64,000 nt of DNA, from assembly GCF_026230105.1 (NCBI RefSeq), contig NC_079475.1, positions 13,098,125 to 13,162,124 on the forward strand. The letters run 5' to 3'. The DNA comes from Diorhabda sublineata. Its lineage: Eukaryota; Arthropoda; Insecta; Coleoptera; Chrysomelidae. Shown piece after piece: positions 43,550 to 55,001 of the stretch; within the stretch, counting starts at the first letter, position 1; every line of letters starts with the position of its first letter. The notes below the pieces were generated by a model. That model worked only from the letters and a program-made list of their open reading frames with translations. It was not told where the DNA came from and did not search any database. A program made the translations under genes and the position numbers.

Positions 43550-46180
43550 AGAAAACATTATGAAGACCAAATTCATATATGACAGTTGAATGGTTACTTT
43601 TTTGGTTTCTATAAGGCTTTTAACACTATTTTTGTACATTTTTTAAACGTGAATTGAATGTATGTTCCGAAGACAAGATTTTCTAATAGATGAGCGAATA
43701 TTGTACCAATAAATCTCGAAAAAATAATGAAATTTCACCTAATTGATTAATTTTTGGTCTTTAAGAAGGCTTTTGAAAATGTCATGTCATGTCAAAACAT
43801 CAAGCTCAATCAGGCGAGGAAATTTTAGTTAAAAAATCATTTTTTGGGTTTCAAGGAGGCTCTTAGTTTGTAAATAAATAATAGTTGTGAACAATATTCA
43901 AATCAAAATAAGAGAATAATCTGAATAAATTGATCCAATTCTAATATGCATCGAATTTTCATAGAAATCGAATAAATCCAACGTGGTTCTACATTTGTAA
44001 GTTGTATTATTGGCTACTGTGTGCTAAAAAATAATAAGGTGTGATCCATTGAATTGAAGCAGAAATGTTTTTCTATCGAATGTACAAAGAAAAAAGGGTG
44101 TCGGACCCAACTGTAACTAAAATGAATGCAATTATGTATGGCCTCAATCCAAAAGTGACAATTAAAATTACTCTAGACTGATTCACACTTTATACAAGAT
44201 TTGACCCCAAGTAGCATTTAACTTATCTTACATCAAGCACCTCTTAAGATATCAAAGAAGAAATGAGATAATTTACATGGTTGCCGTATTCTGAAAAATA
44301 ATCGTAGGTGTTGTTTCCTGGAAAAGGGGTGGCATCCCAATTAATGATTGGAAAAAACGAGGAGGTAGTTTATTGAATATAATGTTTATTAGACTAACAT
44401 TCACATTTGTCTAAGGATCTACAAGAATATATATTATCATATACCGTGTTTGAACAATTTTAGAATACGTAACTAGCTTATTCCATCCCTGAAGAAAACG
44501 AAGGGAAACAAATAACATTTCGCTTGGTTTGTCTTGCAGGAATGAACGATCTCATACATTATTCATATTCGTACACACGACTTTTTTGAGGGGGTAATAA
44601 ATAAACAAAAAACGACCGGATGAATGTAGTTAGTTATGTTTGTTTCTCATTTTGTTTTCTCGTTTCTATCTCTAATGCGTTTAAATCATCAATGAATGGA
44701 TAGAAGCTGTAATACGAACTTGAAGACTGGATAATTTATCAATTACATTACTTATTAGTAAGTTATATAAATTGACAGTCATTGATCGATGAATTGAGAA
44801 AAATTTTAAAAGTTACGAACCTTATATTATTACTTAATTGGAAAAGACTTCCTTTGAATTGAAGCAATTTCAAACTTTCTCAACAACTTATGATCGAGTA
44901 GAAGACAAATATTTAAAATCAAACTCAAATGGAGGGAGAATATGTTGAAAAAAGAACATACAGAAAATACTCACACAACAAGAACAGCTACTCATATATA
45001 ATAGATTCATAAAATTAATAACTAGTCTGGCATCCATTTCAGGCGTATTAAAAATAAGCAAACCCATATATGATTTTATGATTTTACGATGGGTCCAGTA
45101 TAGGTCCAGACTTAACCCTTAAACTAGCTTGATATTAACCAATGCCTTTTTTAACCATAAGTTTTAATAAGGTGTCATAAATTAGGGGGTTTAGTTTAGG
45201 GGGTACTGAAATTGATAGTTATTTAACTTTTGTTTTTTTTCCAAATTACCATACAAAGATGCCGAATGATTCTTGATGGAGGCTAAATTTCGATCGTAAT
45301 TAGTAATTGCTTTATATCTACAGAATTGTTTGTTTAAATTGAGGTAACATCAACAAATCTTAGGTCAAAATCATTTTACTGAAGATTCACAATACTAAAA
45401 AATATTAAGAATGGGCATCAAAGAAACAATTTCTTCCACAAGAAAACAGAAAATCAGTTATCACGATTTTTCCTTTCCATAATTGCACAATATAATGAAG
45501 CTGTGACAATTTGCCGCATTCAAAAAACATTATAACAAAAAACAAATTATCTCTCCAGAATGAGACGCCATTTCACTGATGAAATGTAAAATATTGAATG
45601 TTTTTGTTGATAAACTTGCGATCTTTATCTCACATAGGGAAATCCTCAGACAGTGTCTTTTTCCAGAATTACTTGAAAAATTTATCATAAGACTATAAAG
45701 GCCGCCAAGGATATTTATTATAATAGAAGACTCTTGGTCAAGCAAAAACTCTTCGTAACCTGATAACCTTAATAATTACTTTGTGAATGTAGCCAAAACC
45801 TAACCAATCCTTGAACTATCTTCTTCTCCGCCAGTAGATTTCATTTTAGCTATTTTGATATGGTTTGCGTAAAATTGAGAAATAACACTTTCGTATTGGA
45901 TTTCTATTCAAATAAATGCTAAATAGAAATATCAATATTAAGGGTGCGGGGACAAAAAATTTGTACATTTTTAGACAGCTTAGCAAGTAAAGTAGTAATT
46001 GGCTATGAATGTTATTATTTGTTTCTTGTAATTTAGCAGTTGCCAAATGTTTAGTTTCAAATATGTTAAATCTAAGTAAAAAAAGTTTTATATACAAAAT
46101 CAAAGTATGAAGAAATATTTTACGATTAATCACTTTGTAACAATGGGAATCGCTGTACAAACAATTCACGTTGCGATAGG
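43550..46180. other. No recognisable feature
   Basis: About 2.6 kb of AT-rich DNA, possibly intronic if the exon at 43289 is real. A loosely repeated word TTTTTGG...AAGGCTTTT / AAGGAGGCTCTT occurs at 43599, 43753 and 43844. Confidence 0.3.
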
Positions 46181-46188
46181 TATTTCGA

Positions 46189-46910
46189 TTGAAAGAAAGT
46201 CAGGATCCAGCAGCAAAGCACAAAAAATGTCAAAAAGAAAGAGAAACATTGGGAGTCAGTTTAAGAAAATTTGGGAGAAAGTTCCAAAACGATGAGAAAT
46301 TTGTAAGCAACAATCTAAAGGAACTAAATGTAGTTCAAACATCAAGAAAATCGGTTCCCAAAAATGGAACCAGCAAATGGAACAAAAATCAAAACGTAGA
46401 AGCCTCAGTAACAAGTTTTCGACCCCTAAAAGTTTGTCATATTTTATTTTTGACTGGAGAGAAATGGCGAATAAATTATTAGAGTTATTATTGTCAGAAG
46501 GGGGATGAAATAAAGTCAGAAGTATATTTCAAAACACACAAAAACTTATTGGTATGGTTGGCGATATTTTCTCGTGGTCATTCTTTAGCATACATTAGTC
46601 CTTCTGGATATTCTGTAACCGCCAAAATATATGGAAAAGAGCATCTTAAAGAAAATTTTGTGTTTTGGTCAGATATCACAACTGCTTATTATGCAAAGGA
46701 TGTTCCTAATGTGCCTCAACTGATTCCAATTGGACTTTTTTGGCGAAATTTGCATCAGAACGTATATTCTAAAGGCTGGGAAGCAATTATACATAAAGCA
46801 TTAAAGATAGTTTCGAGCCAACTGTACCAAACTGTACCAAGCGAGCTCACTGGGTTCATTCATTTATACAGGATATTTCAAAAAAAGCTGATCCAGTCCC
46901 TAGGATAGAA
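46189..46910 (+). pseudogene. Tc1-like transposase relic
   Basis: The plus strand gives KKCQKERETLGVSLRKFGRK plus FQ, then FVSNNLKELNVVQTSRKSVP (HTH and linker block: ..GVSQRKLGRKF.VS...I...LK.L.V..R.R.K.P). After a gap comes VYFKTHKNLLVWLAIFSRG, then YSVTAKIYGKEHLKENFVFW plus SDITTAYYAKDV and LIPIGLFWRNLHQNVYSKGW. Known relatives read K.KVLVWLAIS.KG.S....RPSG......Y...CL...L.P......NYVFW.D.A..HYA...........IPF.P...NP.N.P..RPIEDFW..LK..VY..GW. The second D (WSD) is kept. The final E of IEDFW is lost (IGLFW). The block holding the first D is deleted. Confidence 0.65.
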
Positions 46911-47691
46911 AGAAAACTGAAAAATAATTGGGGCTTGCTCAGTAAAAAATTTTTCTAATTCAAGATAAAGGGCGTCAAAGAAAAATAAAATATATACATT
47001 TTTTACGAATTTGCCGCAACTACTGGCAACATTATATTAAAATTTTATACAGATATGCTTTGGAAGATGATGCATCCAATGAATTTGTTTTTATGTCTGA
47101 CTCTCATAGAAGGCGCTAGTTACACGGTTCGTACCAAGTAGTATTGAAAATAACATTTTCAATATTATATTTATTAAGAAATTTTTCAAAAGAACTTAAG
47201 CATCATTTAATTTTAAACCAAAAAGGTACTCTTTATGAATTTCGCTACTGCGTACCGTTTTCGGAATATTTTGATTTGAAAATTATGAAGTAATAACCGA
47301 TGCTTGTATAAAATATTGATGAAAATATAAAAAAATGGGACTGAAAGCTTGTTTAATAAGTGTGGGCACACAGCTATTGAACGTATATGAAACAAACAAC
47401 AATTTGAGGATCGTGTATTGCTGTTCTAGGACTCAAACTCTTTCATACTAGAGCCCCCAATACCTGAGTACCCATAATTATTTAACTTTCAATTTTACAC
47501 GGCAATAGCATTGTCTCTGATTTTGCCACGGAAAACTGTCATTCATTGATAGTAATGACGTTGAGTTAATGATAATTACATTAGTTATTTGTTAAATTAG
47601 ATATTGTTGATAAAAATGTACTCAAACTTTGAATACACTGATATGTTATTAACCGTAATGTTTAGAAAACTCTAGTGCAGCTGTTACGCAG
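46911..47691. other. No recognisable feature
   Basis: About 780 bp of AT-rich DNA. Confidence 0.35.
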
Positions 47692-47940
47692 AAAAGTTTT
47701 TATTTCTTCAAAAACATTACTACAAACGACTGACTAATATTTTATTGCAAGGCAATTTCTGGTGTGTTGTCTTTTATTGACAGCAAAATATAAAAATTTG
47801 CATCGTCGCTCATTCCTGGTTTCGTTAAATGAAACTTATGCTTCAAGTAAAACTTCTATCCTTTCTTTTTGATCTTGATCTCTCAAATGAATTGCGTCCA
47901 TTCAGATTACGAATCATATTGCGCCTGTCAGAGGGTTAAT
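47692..47940 (+). repeat. Dispersed 230-bp repeat, copy 2
   Basis: Inverted partner of 36720-36948. The homologous ends are GCAGAAAAGTTTTTATTTCT on the left and GCGCCTGTCAGAGGGTTAAT on the right. No tail motif of the SEDD type follows here, so that motif is not an obligatory part of the repeat. Confidence 0.7.
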
Positions 47941-49915
47941 GACTTCATAACTGACTCCCAACCGTTTAGAAGATTAATGGATTTATTAGAAAAAAGGATA
48001 TTCCGTGAAAACGGAAGACATTTTGAACATCTATTCTGAATTCTATTTTATGTTATTAGCCTTTTTTTCAAATTTTCATCTAGTGATTTTTTGTTTAATC
48101 AATACATTTATCATTATTCCACACCAGCATCAGTTATTATTTCATAATTTGCACATGAAAATATTTTGAAAACGAAATATTATTACTTGTGGCTAATAAC
48201 GCAACCAATTAGTACATTCTTATATTTTTATATTAAATAAGGAGCAGTATCGAAATAGACGCAATTTTCAAATGAGTTCTATTTATTTCCCAACTATTTT
48301 ATTTCGATTGGTCGTGCATTCCTAGTCTGCTGTCTGGCAAATGTAATAAAAACACCATTTGTTGCAGACTTGAGCGTCGTTTCGTATGCTCGCTATATAA
48401 ATATTGGCCATACGCGATGTTTTCGTCAAAATGAAATTCCCGTCGAAAATAATATTTATGGAAATAGCATACTCAGAGATTATTCGCTAGTTATATCACT
48501 CGTCCTTCCATAATTCACTATTGTGAATGTTGCGGCCAGTCAGGTTAGATACCAATAAACCAAACAATAAATCAAATTAATAATTGTGTAAACCATAATA
48601 ATGATATGATTTGAAATAGAAAAATATTATTTTTAACGTACCTTCAGTGATTTTATATAATATTCAATCATAGACAAATAGTTTTTTTTTAATAAAACTT
48701 AACGAACTCTTTATTTTTATATTGCCTGGAATAGATTGCCAACATTCCTTCAATTCTTTGGGTAATCTTTCAAGTAGTGTCTTTCCTGTTGATTTTATTT
48801 TTAATGCTAAGCGAGGCAATTGCATGTTTTATACGCGCTCACCATTACTTTTATTGACCTATAGTTCTTCCAATATCAATTGCCGAAGACAGTTATGCGA
48901 GGAACAATCAATATTTCATAAATTTTGTAAACATCTAACAAACCGTCAGTCCACGTGGACTGTTTACCAATGAAAACAACAGATCGTGAACATAAATGCA
49001 TTTCTATGGGCCGAAGCTGTCGGAAGGCGTATGTACACAATTTCATTGAAATATTCCTACTAGATAGTCTGCGATAAGCAGTGGCGTGGCTAAGTGAGAT
49101 TTATTTAATTCATAAATTTCTTTAAATAAAGAGAAATATGACGTTCTTTGGACCATGGGCGAATGAAGACAATGAAAAGAAAAATATTCAGCAATCATAA
49201 TAAGAATTGCTGATTAAGTAAGAGTAAATAAACTTTCCATTTATCGAGTAGTCACTGAACAATTGAAATCAATTGACAATGTAAAAATCAGAAAACAAGG
49301 TAGCAGATTATCCAGAATACAATTATACCAGTTTAGAAACGTCAAGTTTTATCAGCATGTAGTTTTAAATACAAAAAACTGAAGAAACGGATTATAATAA
49401 CCGAATCATGAAGGATAGTTCGATGGCGACAAAATTTGCGTCAGATAAAAGACTACCTACCAAGATCTAATAGACGAATGTTGTACAAAAAGTAGCAAGT
49501 TTACGAGGTATAATAATGATAAGCTTCAAATAGGACTACAATTGAGTGCATCTGTATAAATAACGGCGTATAATTAATGAGTTATTTAAACCTGTGGTAG
49601 ATCAAAAAAAAGTTGTGGGCAAGGGTTTTTATACTCTGCAATTGATGTTGAAAGAACTACACCAATATCTTACTGTTGATGTTGTCTGAATCGATTTCTT
49701 ATTTTGGTCTTAAACTTTCATTGTTGCTACTCTAACTTCTCTGGCACCTCTACGAAAGTTTCCTATCTAAACCTGAAGATATCAACATTTTTCAATATAA
49801 CTTGGGAAATATATTTGAGCTTGTGTTGAGAGATTATCATTGAAATTTCCGCCATTTTTGACGCATAGTTTGTGTTTTGACAAATATTTAAGTTAGTCAT
49901 TGTGAAGCTTGCTAT
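47941..49915. other. No gene; one TATA candidate and one hAT-like end
   Basis: TATATAAAT at 48394 lies 30 bp before TCAAAATG, with an inverted CCAAT (CGATTGGTCG) at 48305. This may be a promoter, but the ATG at 48431 opens only 19 codons. CAGTGGCGTGGCTAAGTGAG at 49079 resembles a hAT terminus (CAGTGGCGTAGC). Otherwise nothing is recognisable. Confidence 0.25.
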
Positions 49916-50346
49916 GAAAATGGAAAACATTGAGTATCGATCATGAAATAATTAACTGACGACGAGAGATCAGGGCAGACAAAAACTGACACAATAAGTT
50001 TACCAGATGCTACTGGAAGACCATTGGATTAAGAGATAGGAGAGGCTATCGGCATTTGTCTTTTACTATCCGCAGGTCCGAAACCGCGTTTGCTCACGTC
50101 GGTCCACAACGCATTGTAATAAACATTTCCCAGTTCCTTTTGCATCGATTCATAACTACAGATGGAATTTATATCCACCACTACACTACTGAAACGAAAA
50201 CACAGTCAAGTCAGTGGATTACCAAGGAAAAACCTGCTCCAACGAGGCAAAGAACATTTCGTCGACCTGAAAAGTGATGGCAACCGGAGAAAGTGCTATT
50301 TCAGGACAACGCATATTTCAGTATACAATTCATGAATTGTACTTCC
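49916..50346 (+). pseudogene. Mariner transposase relic, left part of a nested block
   Basis: ATGGAAAACATTGAGTATCG at 49919 gives MENIEYRS, the family start (ME.IEYRAVI). After a deletion, RSGQTKT and then VINISQFLLHRF, ITTDGIYIHHYTTETKTQSS plus QWITKEKPAP match the core block ......LL.RF......FL.R.VTTDETWIHYYTPETK.QS.QW....PAP. The first catalytic block TDETW is TDGIY: the D stays, the flanking E and W are lost. Next FQDNAYF (FHHDNAPAH) precedes IHELYF at 50346, where the Jockey fragment takes over. Confidence 0.65.
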
Positions 50347-50870
50347 GGGACACACCTGATGAGCTCGCTAAAGTGAGAGCAGCCCTTCAGGTCTTCTGTG
50401 GTGTCAGCTACAGAGTAATGGCAAAAACACTGGAAAAGAAAGTAGATAGGCAAAACCTACAGGGGTCGAGACAAGCAAAGACTCTTCTGGGAAACTATAA
50501 CCAGATAAATAAGAACAATTTAACAATGCTAACAGGAGTTCTATCGGGGCACTGTCGCCTCAACAAACACCTGAAGGCGCTAGACCTAGCAGAAAATATG
50601 ACGAGTAGATTTTGTTGCACAAAGTACGAAACTTCCATCCACATTCTCTGGAAGTGTTAAATACTCAGGAACTCCAGAGCACTACACCTGGAAACGTATG
50701 AAATAAAAGAAGAATATCTCTGGCAATCAAAGCCATCCCACATTCTATACTTTTTTTTAAAGGAGTGGGATTGATGGATCAGCTGGGTTCCTCAGTATCG
50801 CATCGAGAAAGACTGACACAATAGATACTTTGGGTCACAGTGTCTACGAGACCCCAAATCCATATATACA
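50347..50870 (+). pseudogene. Jockey-type LINE, end of RNase H region and 3' UTR
   Basis: Plus-strand frame: DELAKVRAALQVFCGVSYRV, RQAKTLL, NNLTMLTGVLSGHCRLNKHL plus KALDLAENMTSRFC, then TSIHILWKC and a stop, followed by a degenerate FLKEW region. This is the C-terminal tail after RNase H in insect Jockey-like elements (DELA...., FCG....., RQAK.....LSR..LR.LTG.LTGHCRLNRHL..LGL.....CR.C....ET..HIL.EC.AL). The 3' UTR holds GACACAATAGATACTTTGGG. It is 5' truncated, as is usual for LINEs. It stops where the Helitron end begins. Confidence 0.75.
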
Positions 50871-51449
50871 CTAGCAGTCTCAGCCACGCTTTGCTGTGGC
50901 TAAGTGATTTGAGTTGAAATAATTCTAATGACAATACAATTGTTCTCTCTTCTGCTTGTTCAATGAAATTATACTGGTATCGAGTTGTTACACGTTCTTC
51001 ACAATTGCCCATAAAATAGATCTGAAGAAATTTTGGATCTTCATTTGGCATTAGCATCAATGATCCAATTTTATGGTATTGGCCTTGAATTTTGAATGTT
51101 GTCTCAAAATTAAGACCATCAGATGACAAATCACAAACTTTGGATGCTCCAAACGACGTTATTTAGAAGCAAGAATTAAATTTTCGTGCCTTACGTAAAA
51201 ATAATTTTGATTCATTTGAAATACCAGAAAGAAGGGATTTCAAAGGTTCAGGTGGAGTAAGGAGTGGTGACAATACAACTTTTCCTGATGCACAGCACAT
51301 GCCGGGTGTTTATTGCGAAATTTTAACGCCTGACAATAATTGCATATTTTTTCCATCGCACCAATAGTAACTTTGGTAGAAGAAGAAATTGGAAAAAACG
51401 ACCGCATTTGAAGAAAAAGAAAGAACAACGCACACTTCAGTGAGCTAAA
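50871..51449 (-). mobile_element. Helitron fragment with 3' terminus, minus strand
   Basis: On the minus strand the 3' end reads hairpin AGCCACAGCAAAGCGTGGCT (plus 50882-50901), 7 nt, then CTAG and T, the canonical Helitron 3' structure (hairpin followed by CTRR-T). Upstream on that strand is a Helitron_like_N coding relic: ICNYCQALKFRNKHPA, a shifted CCASGKVVLSPLLTPPEPLK, then FETTFKIQGQYHKIGSLMLM, then PKFLQIYFMGNCEERVTTRY. This matches the block C.YC.AL...E....CC..GKV.LP...PP..L... and FK.QGQ.YH.IGSLLP....PKF.QIYF. The Rep catalytic HUH motif and helicase are absent. Frame changes and one stop are present. Confidence 0.8.
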
Positions 51450-51560
51450 ATTCATGAATTGCACTTCGAATTAGTTAACCACCCACTATATTCAGCATAT
51501 CTGGTCCCCAATGACTTTCCACCGTTTCCTAATCTTATAAAAAGGAGATTAAAGGAGAGA
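51450..51560 (+). pseudogene. Mariner transposase fragment, right part of the nested block
   Basis: The plus strand reads KIHELHFELVNHPLYSAYLV plus PNDFPPFPNLIKRRL, matching mariner KIHELHFELVDHPPYSPDLAPSDYHLFPNLKKWL. The last catalytic D (PND) is kept. It restarts with the same words that end the left mariner part (IHELYF at 50346), so about 45 bp of mariner sequence occurs on both sides of the Jockey/Helitron block. Confidence 0.65.
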
Positions 51561-53163
51561 TTAATCAGAGAAAGACGTAATCGCATACGTAAATCCAACG
51601 GTAACTAACAACAACCCCTATATAAACAGCTACACTGGTTTGTCTACAGACATAGAAGACATTCATATTTAATTCTATGTATTGTGTTATATTATTTAAA
51701 ATCAAATAGTTCCTATGTATTTAGTATTTACGATAGTTACGTTCTATTTTTTGCGTTACAACAAACCGGTCGTGGATCATTTGAAAACCTTAAACATTGT
51801 CGAATTTTTCACTTGTACAAGTTAGCTCAAAGAAAACGTACTTAGTGAGATATTTGAAATGTATTACTGATGAATACATAATTGAAAGACCTTTCTAAAG
51901 TGATTTAAAGCTGGCGATATCATCGTTTTTGAACACTTTTTAACAAATAAGCATTATAATTTTGAATAACTCACTACAACACTTTCAACAAAGAAATCAA
52001 CTGCAAACTTTGCTTTTATGGACCAGTTAAACAATAGGAATAGTTACAAGCGGAGCTTGGACTTTTTTTCTCGGCCATAGGGCAATTGGATTTATCACAA
52101 ATTAAAGAAGAGCTATATTTATTCATAGAATTTGCAACATATCAATTTTATTTTCGAAGAGAACAATTTTCAACACAGTACTGTACATTAAGTATAGCTA
52201 AGACCATGCTATTCTAAGCTGGGATGACATCCTTCAATTGAAATTATACCATTCGAAACAAAGTTTGCATTTCCCGAAAAATGCAAAAAGGAAAAGGTTG
52301 AAAATCCTCAATAAAATATACTTTTTTTTGGTCCGTATCCTCTGAGAAGCTGGAATACCTATCTAAAATATTTGTATGAATTAGTTTGTACAGATGTAGG
52401 AAAATTTTCGAAATTAGCATTATCTTCTAGCACTCTAGAGCTTGAAGATGATATTGATGATTTAGGATTCTCCATAGATTTTGAAAATGAATCAGAAAAT
52501 CGAAAGCAACCAATCGTAACGCAAGTGATATAATTTCGAAATAAATTTTCGGTATTTTGTTTTTCTGGGTGAAAAAAAGTAAATGAAAGCGAGTATATTT
52601 CTTTTCATTTTCCATTAGTATTCAAATAGATTATTTCACAAAATAGAATGTTTTTCTATTAGCAGAAAAAATTATAATTCCCTGTATTCCCAGTTACTAT
52701 TCAGAATTGCTTTTCTTCATATGACGTAGAATTTTTATAACAATGATTATCATGTTTTTTAAATGTGTGTCTTGTATAGAACCAATCGCAAAAAGCAAAA
52801 AAATGGTGACCTAATTTTTTCGTACGTTAATTTAATACCATCCAAGAAATGATACTCGGGACGATAGCAAGTTTGCGTGTGTTGTACTAAGAATAACGTT
52901 TTAAAGGATAAACGCACGAATGCCGCCTTGGTTCGTATATTAAAACACAATGGTGTCTACATTTTTCGAAATGAAATCACGATAACGTCTTACTACGGAA
53001 TTTATTTTTGAACAAGCGTGATAATGTTTGTTATTTTTACACGTTTCGTGCGATTATCCTCGAATTTTTTATTATTTGTTCTCTTATAACACACTTGATA
53101 ATATTATGGATGGAAGTGCATAGCATAAGATGGAAGAATACACAAAATATGAAACTAGAATAA
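51561..53163. other. No recognisable feature
   Basis: About 1.6 kb of AT-rich DNA. Frames at 52427-52615 and 52759-52950 (minus) have no known similarity. Confidence 0.3.
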
Positions 53164-54838
53164 TAGTCCAGTCATTTAAGGTAGTCCACCTAGAACAATC
53201 TAGATACCCAATTATAAAGTCGTTTAAACTTGTTCATTTGACATACTCAAACTCCTCTTAAAACTCACATATAATTTAATGTGAGCAACTTTAAAAATCG
53301 GGGGTCAAAAGTCGAAAAAAATCGATTTTTTATAAATTTTTTGTAAATAAGTCGTTTCCTATGGGTTTTACGCTATTTGTATTTATTATCAAGATTGTAG
53401 AAAATTAAATTGTCTATAACTTTTCTTTGAAAAAATTTTTCATACGGTGAATCGTTTCTGAGATAGGGGGCAGAGCGCCCGCAGTTAGAATCCCGTTTGA
53501 AATCAACTGGTAGTCCCGATCAAAATAATCTCTTATAAAATTTATAAATTATTGCTAAAAATATAATTATGAATAATTTTCATTTTTCATCAACAATTAC
53601 ATTATATCTGAATATTTTTTTCAGTAATGAACTTATCTCTGAATTCAAAAATACTTATAATTTATTTCTGTCATTGAACAATCTTTAAGGGACATACTTT
53701 AATTACATTTTAATTATATTCTCGTTTATGTTAATTACATTTTAAGTAGAAAATAATTTGGTATATCTCTTCTTTAAGACTATGGTAAGGCAAATGTTAA
53801 AACGGAAATATAACAAGACTTCTGCGCTCTTTAACAAAAGGATAAAAACGTTTTTAAGAACATTTGAAAAACTGTCTAATTTGGATGAACTAGCAGCAGC
53901 ATTTGAAGAAGAAAACTGTCCAGTTCAAAGATTATTTGAAAGTGAAATGCAAACCTTATTAGCAGTTTATAATGCTCTAAAATCTGTGGACAGTATCGAT
54001 CATCTCCGCCATGCGCAATACGTTAAGTTAACAAAGCTCAATAAACCTGTGTAGTTAACAAGTCTCCCACCAATAAGCGGAGCTGCTCACCAACACTTCA
54101 ATCGTGTTTATTACCAAGTTCAAACTTGGTTATGGAACCTCATGAATGGGGTTGGACAATGCGTAACAGGTTCATAGTACCTGTCAAGACAATCTTATCA
54201 CCTGCTCCAGACGAATTACTAAAAACTATACTCTGTAACTGCAAGAATGGTTGCGGTTCAAGATGTGATTGCAGGAAAGCCGGGTTGGAGTGTTCTTTAG
54301 CTTGTGGCCAGTGTAATAGACAAGCTTGTCTTAATGCTGTACCATATGAAACTGATGTTAATGAAGACAGGACCTTTGATCCAGAAATCATGGAAGAATT
54401 GGAAACAAATATAATTGAAGACGATAAAGAAGCAGATAACGACGACGATGAGGAAGAAGAAAATTTTTTATTTGTTTTTTTAATTTTAACAATCACAAAT
54501 GTATCGAATGACATTTTTTAATAAAAATTAATTATATTTTCATATCTTTGTTATTATTTTTTATTTATTTAAAAATAATAGCTATAAATAAGATTTAAAT
54601 TATGATATGATTAAAATTTTTCTCTCTACGATTTTGAAACTACACGGGAAGGTAAGTGCTATTAAAGAATTTATACTTGATTGGAATTAAATAATTAAGC
54701 AAAAAATATTTAAATATAATTTAATTTTTGATAAAAAATAAATATTATTTATAGTTATATATCTCAGAAACGATTCACCGTATGAAAAATTTTTTAAACT
54801 TTATTTTTTGCACAAATCTACCTAAAATGACTGTACTA
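53164..54838. mobile_element. TIR element carrying a CXC-like cysteine-rich protein gene
   Basis: The left end TAGTCCAGTCATTTAAGGTA (53164) matches the complement of the right end TAGTACAGTCATTTTAGGTA (ending 54838). A second, longer inverted repeat lies inside: TTTTTCATACGGTGAATCGT plus TTCTGAGATA at 53436-53466, and its complement at 54763-54795. On the left, 53190-53430 seems to be extra sequence with a CTCACAT...ATGTGAG hairpin at 53264-53285. The whole is about 1.68 kb. The enclosed gene remnant is not a known transposase core, so this may be a non-autonomous copy or part of a larger element. Confidence 0.5.
53758..54521 (+). pseudogene. Cysteine-rich (CXC/tesmin-like) protein of transposon type, broken
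   Basis: The first part (53758-54053) is helical and charged (NLDELAAAFEEENCPVQRLF, MQTLLAVYNALKSVDSIDHL), ending at a TAG. The frame reads on as LTSLPPISGAAHQHFNRVYY plus QVQTWL. After a frameshift (about 54120) it continues EPHEWGWTMRNRFIVPVKTI, APDELLKTILCNCKNGCGSR, CDCRKAGLECSLACGQCNRQ and ACLN, then an acidic tail rich in D and E. The cysteine pattern CNCKNGC..RCDCRKAGLECS..C..C....C.N resembles CXC (tesmin/TSO1) zinc-binding repeats that bind DNA. Similar LPPTS..A..H..RVY.QVQ.WLG...WGW modules occur in repeated insect and cnidarian proteins of unclear role. I infer a mobile-element origin from the surrounding inverted repeats. Only two lesions break about 250 codons. Confidence 0.5.
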
Positions 54839-55001
54839 TAAAATAACTTCTCAATTTTACTCACGATTTTATCGTTTTCAACTAGAGTTGAGTATGCAAA
54901 ATTTGAGGACCGCATTTTTTATATACAGAGATCGACATATGTCAAAGTCTGACCACACCGTCGAAAAAGATTAAAACGAAGCATGTTAGTGCTTCAGACA
55001 G

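Noticed and set aside
48431..48490. Short peptide gene after the TATA box at 48394
   Set aside because: The frame has only 19 codons and no donor site before the stop.
54140..54514. 124-codon minus-strand frame rich in serine
   Set aside because: It is the antisense of the acidic and cysteine-rich plus-strand gene; the serine run is the complement of the D/E codons.
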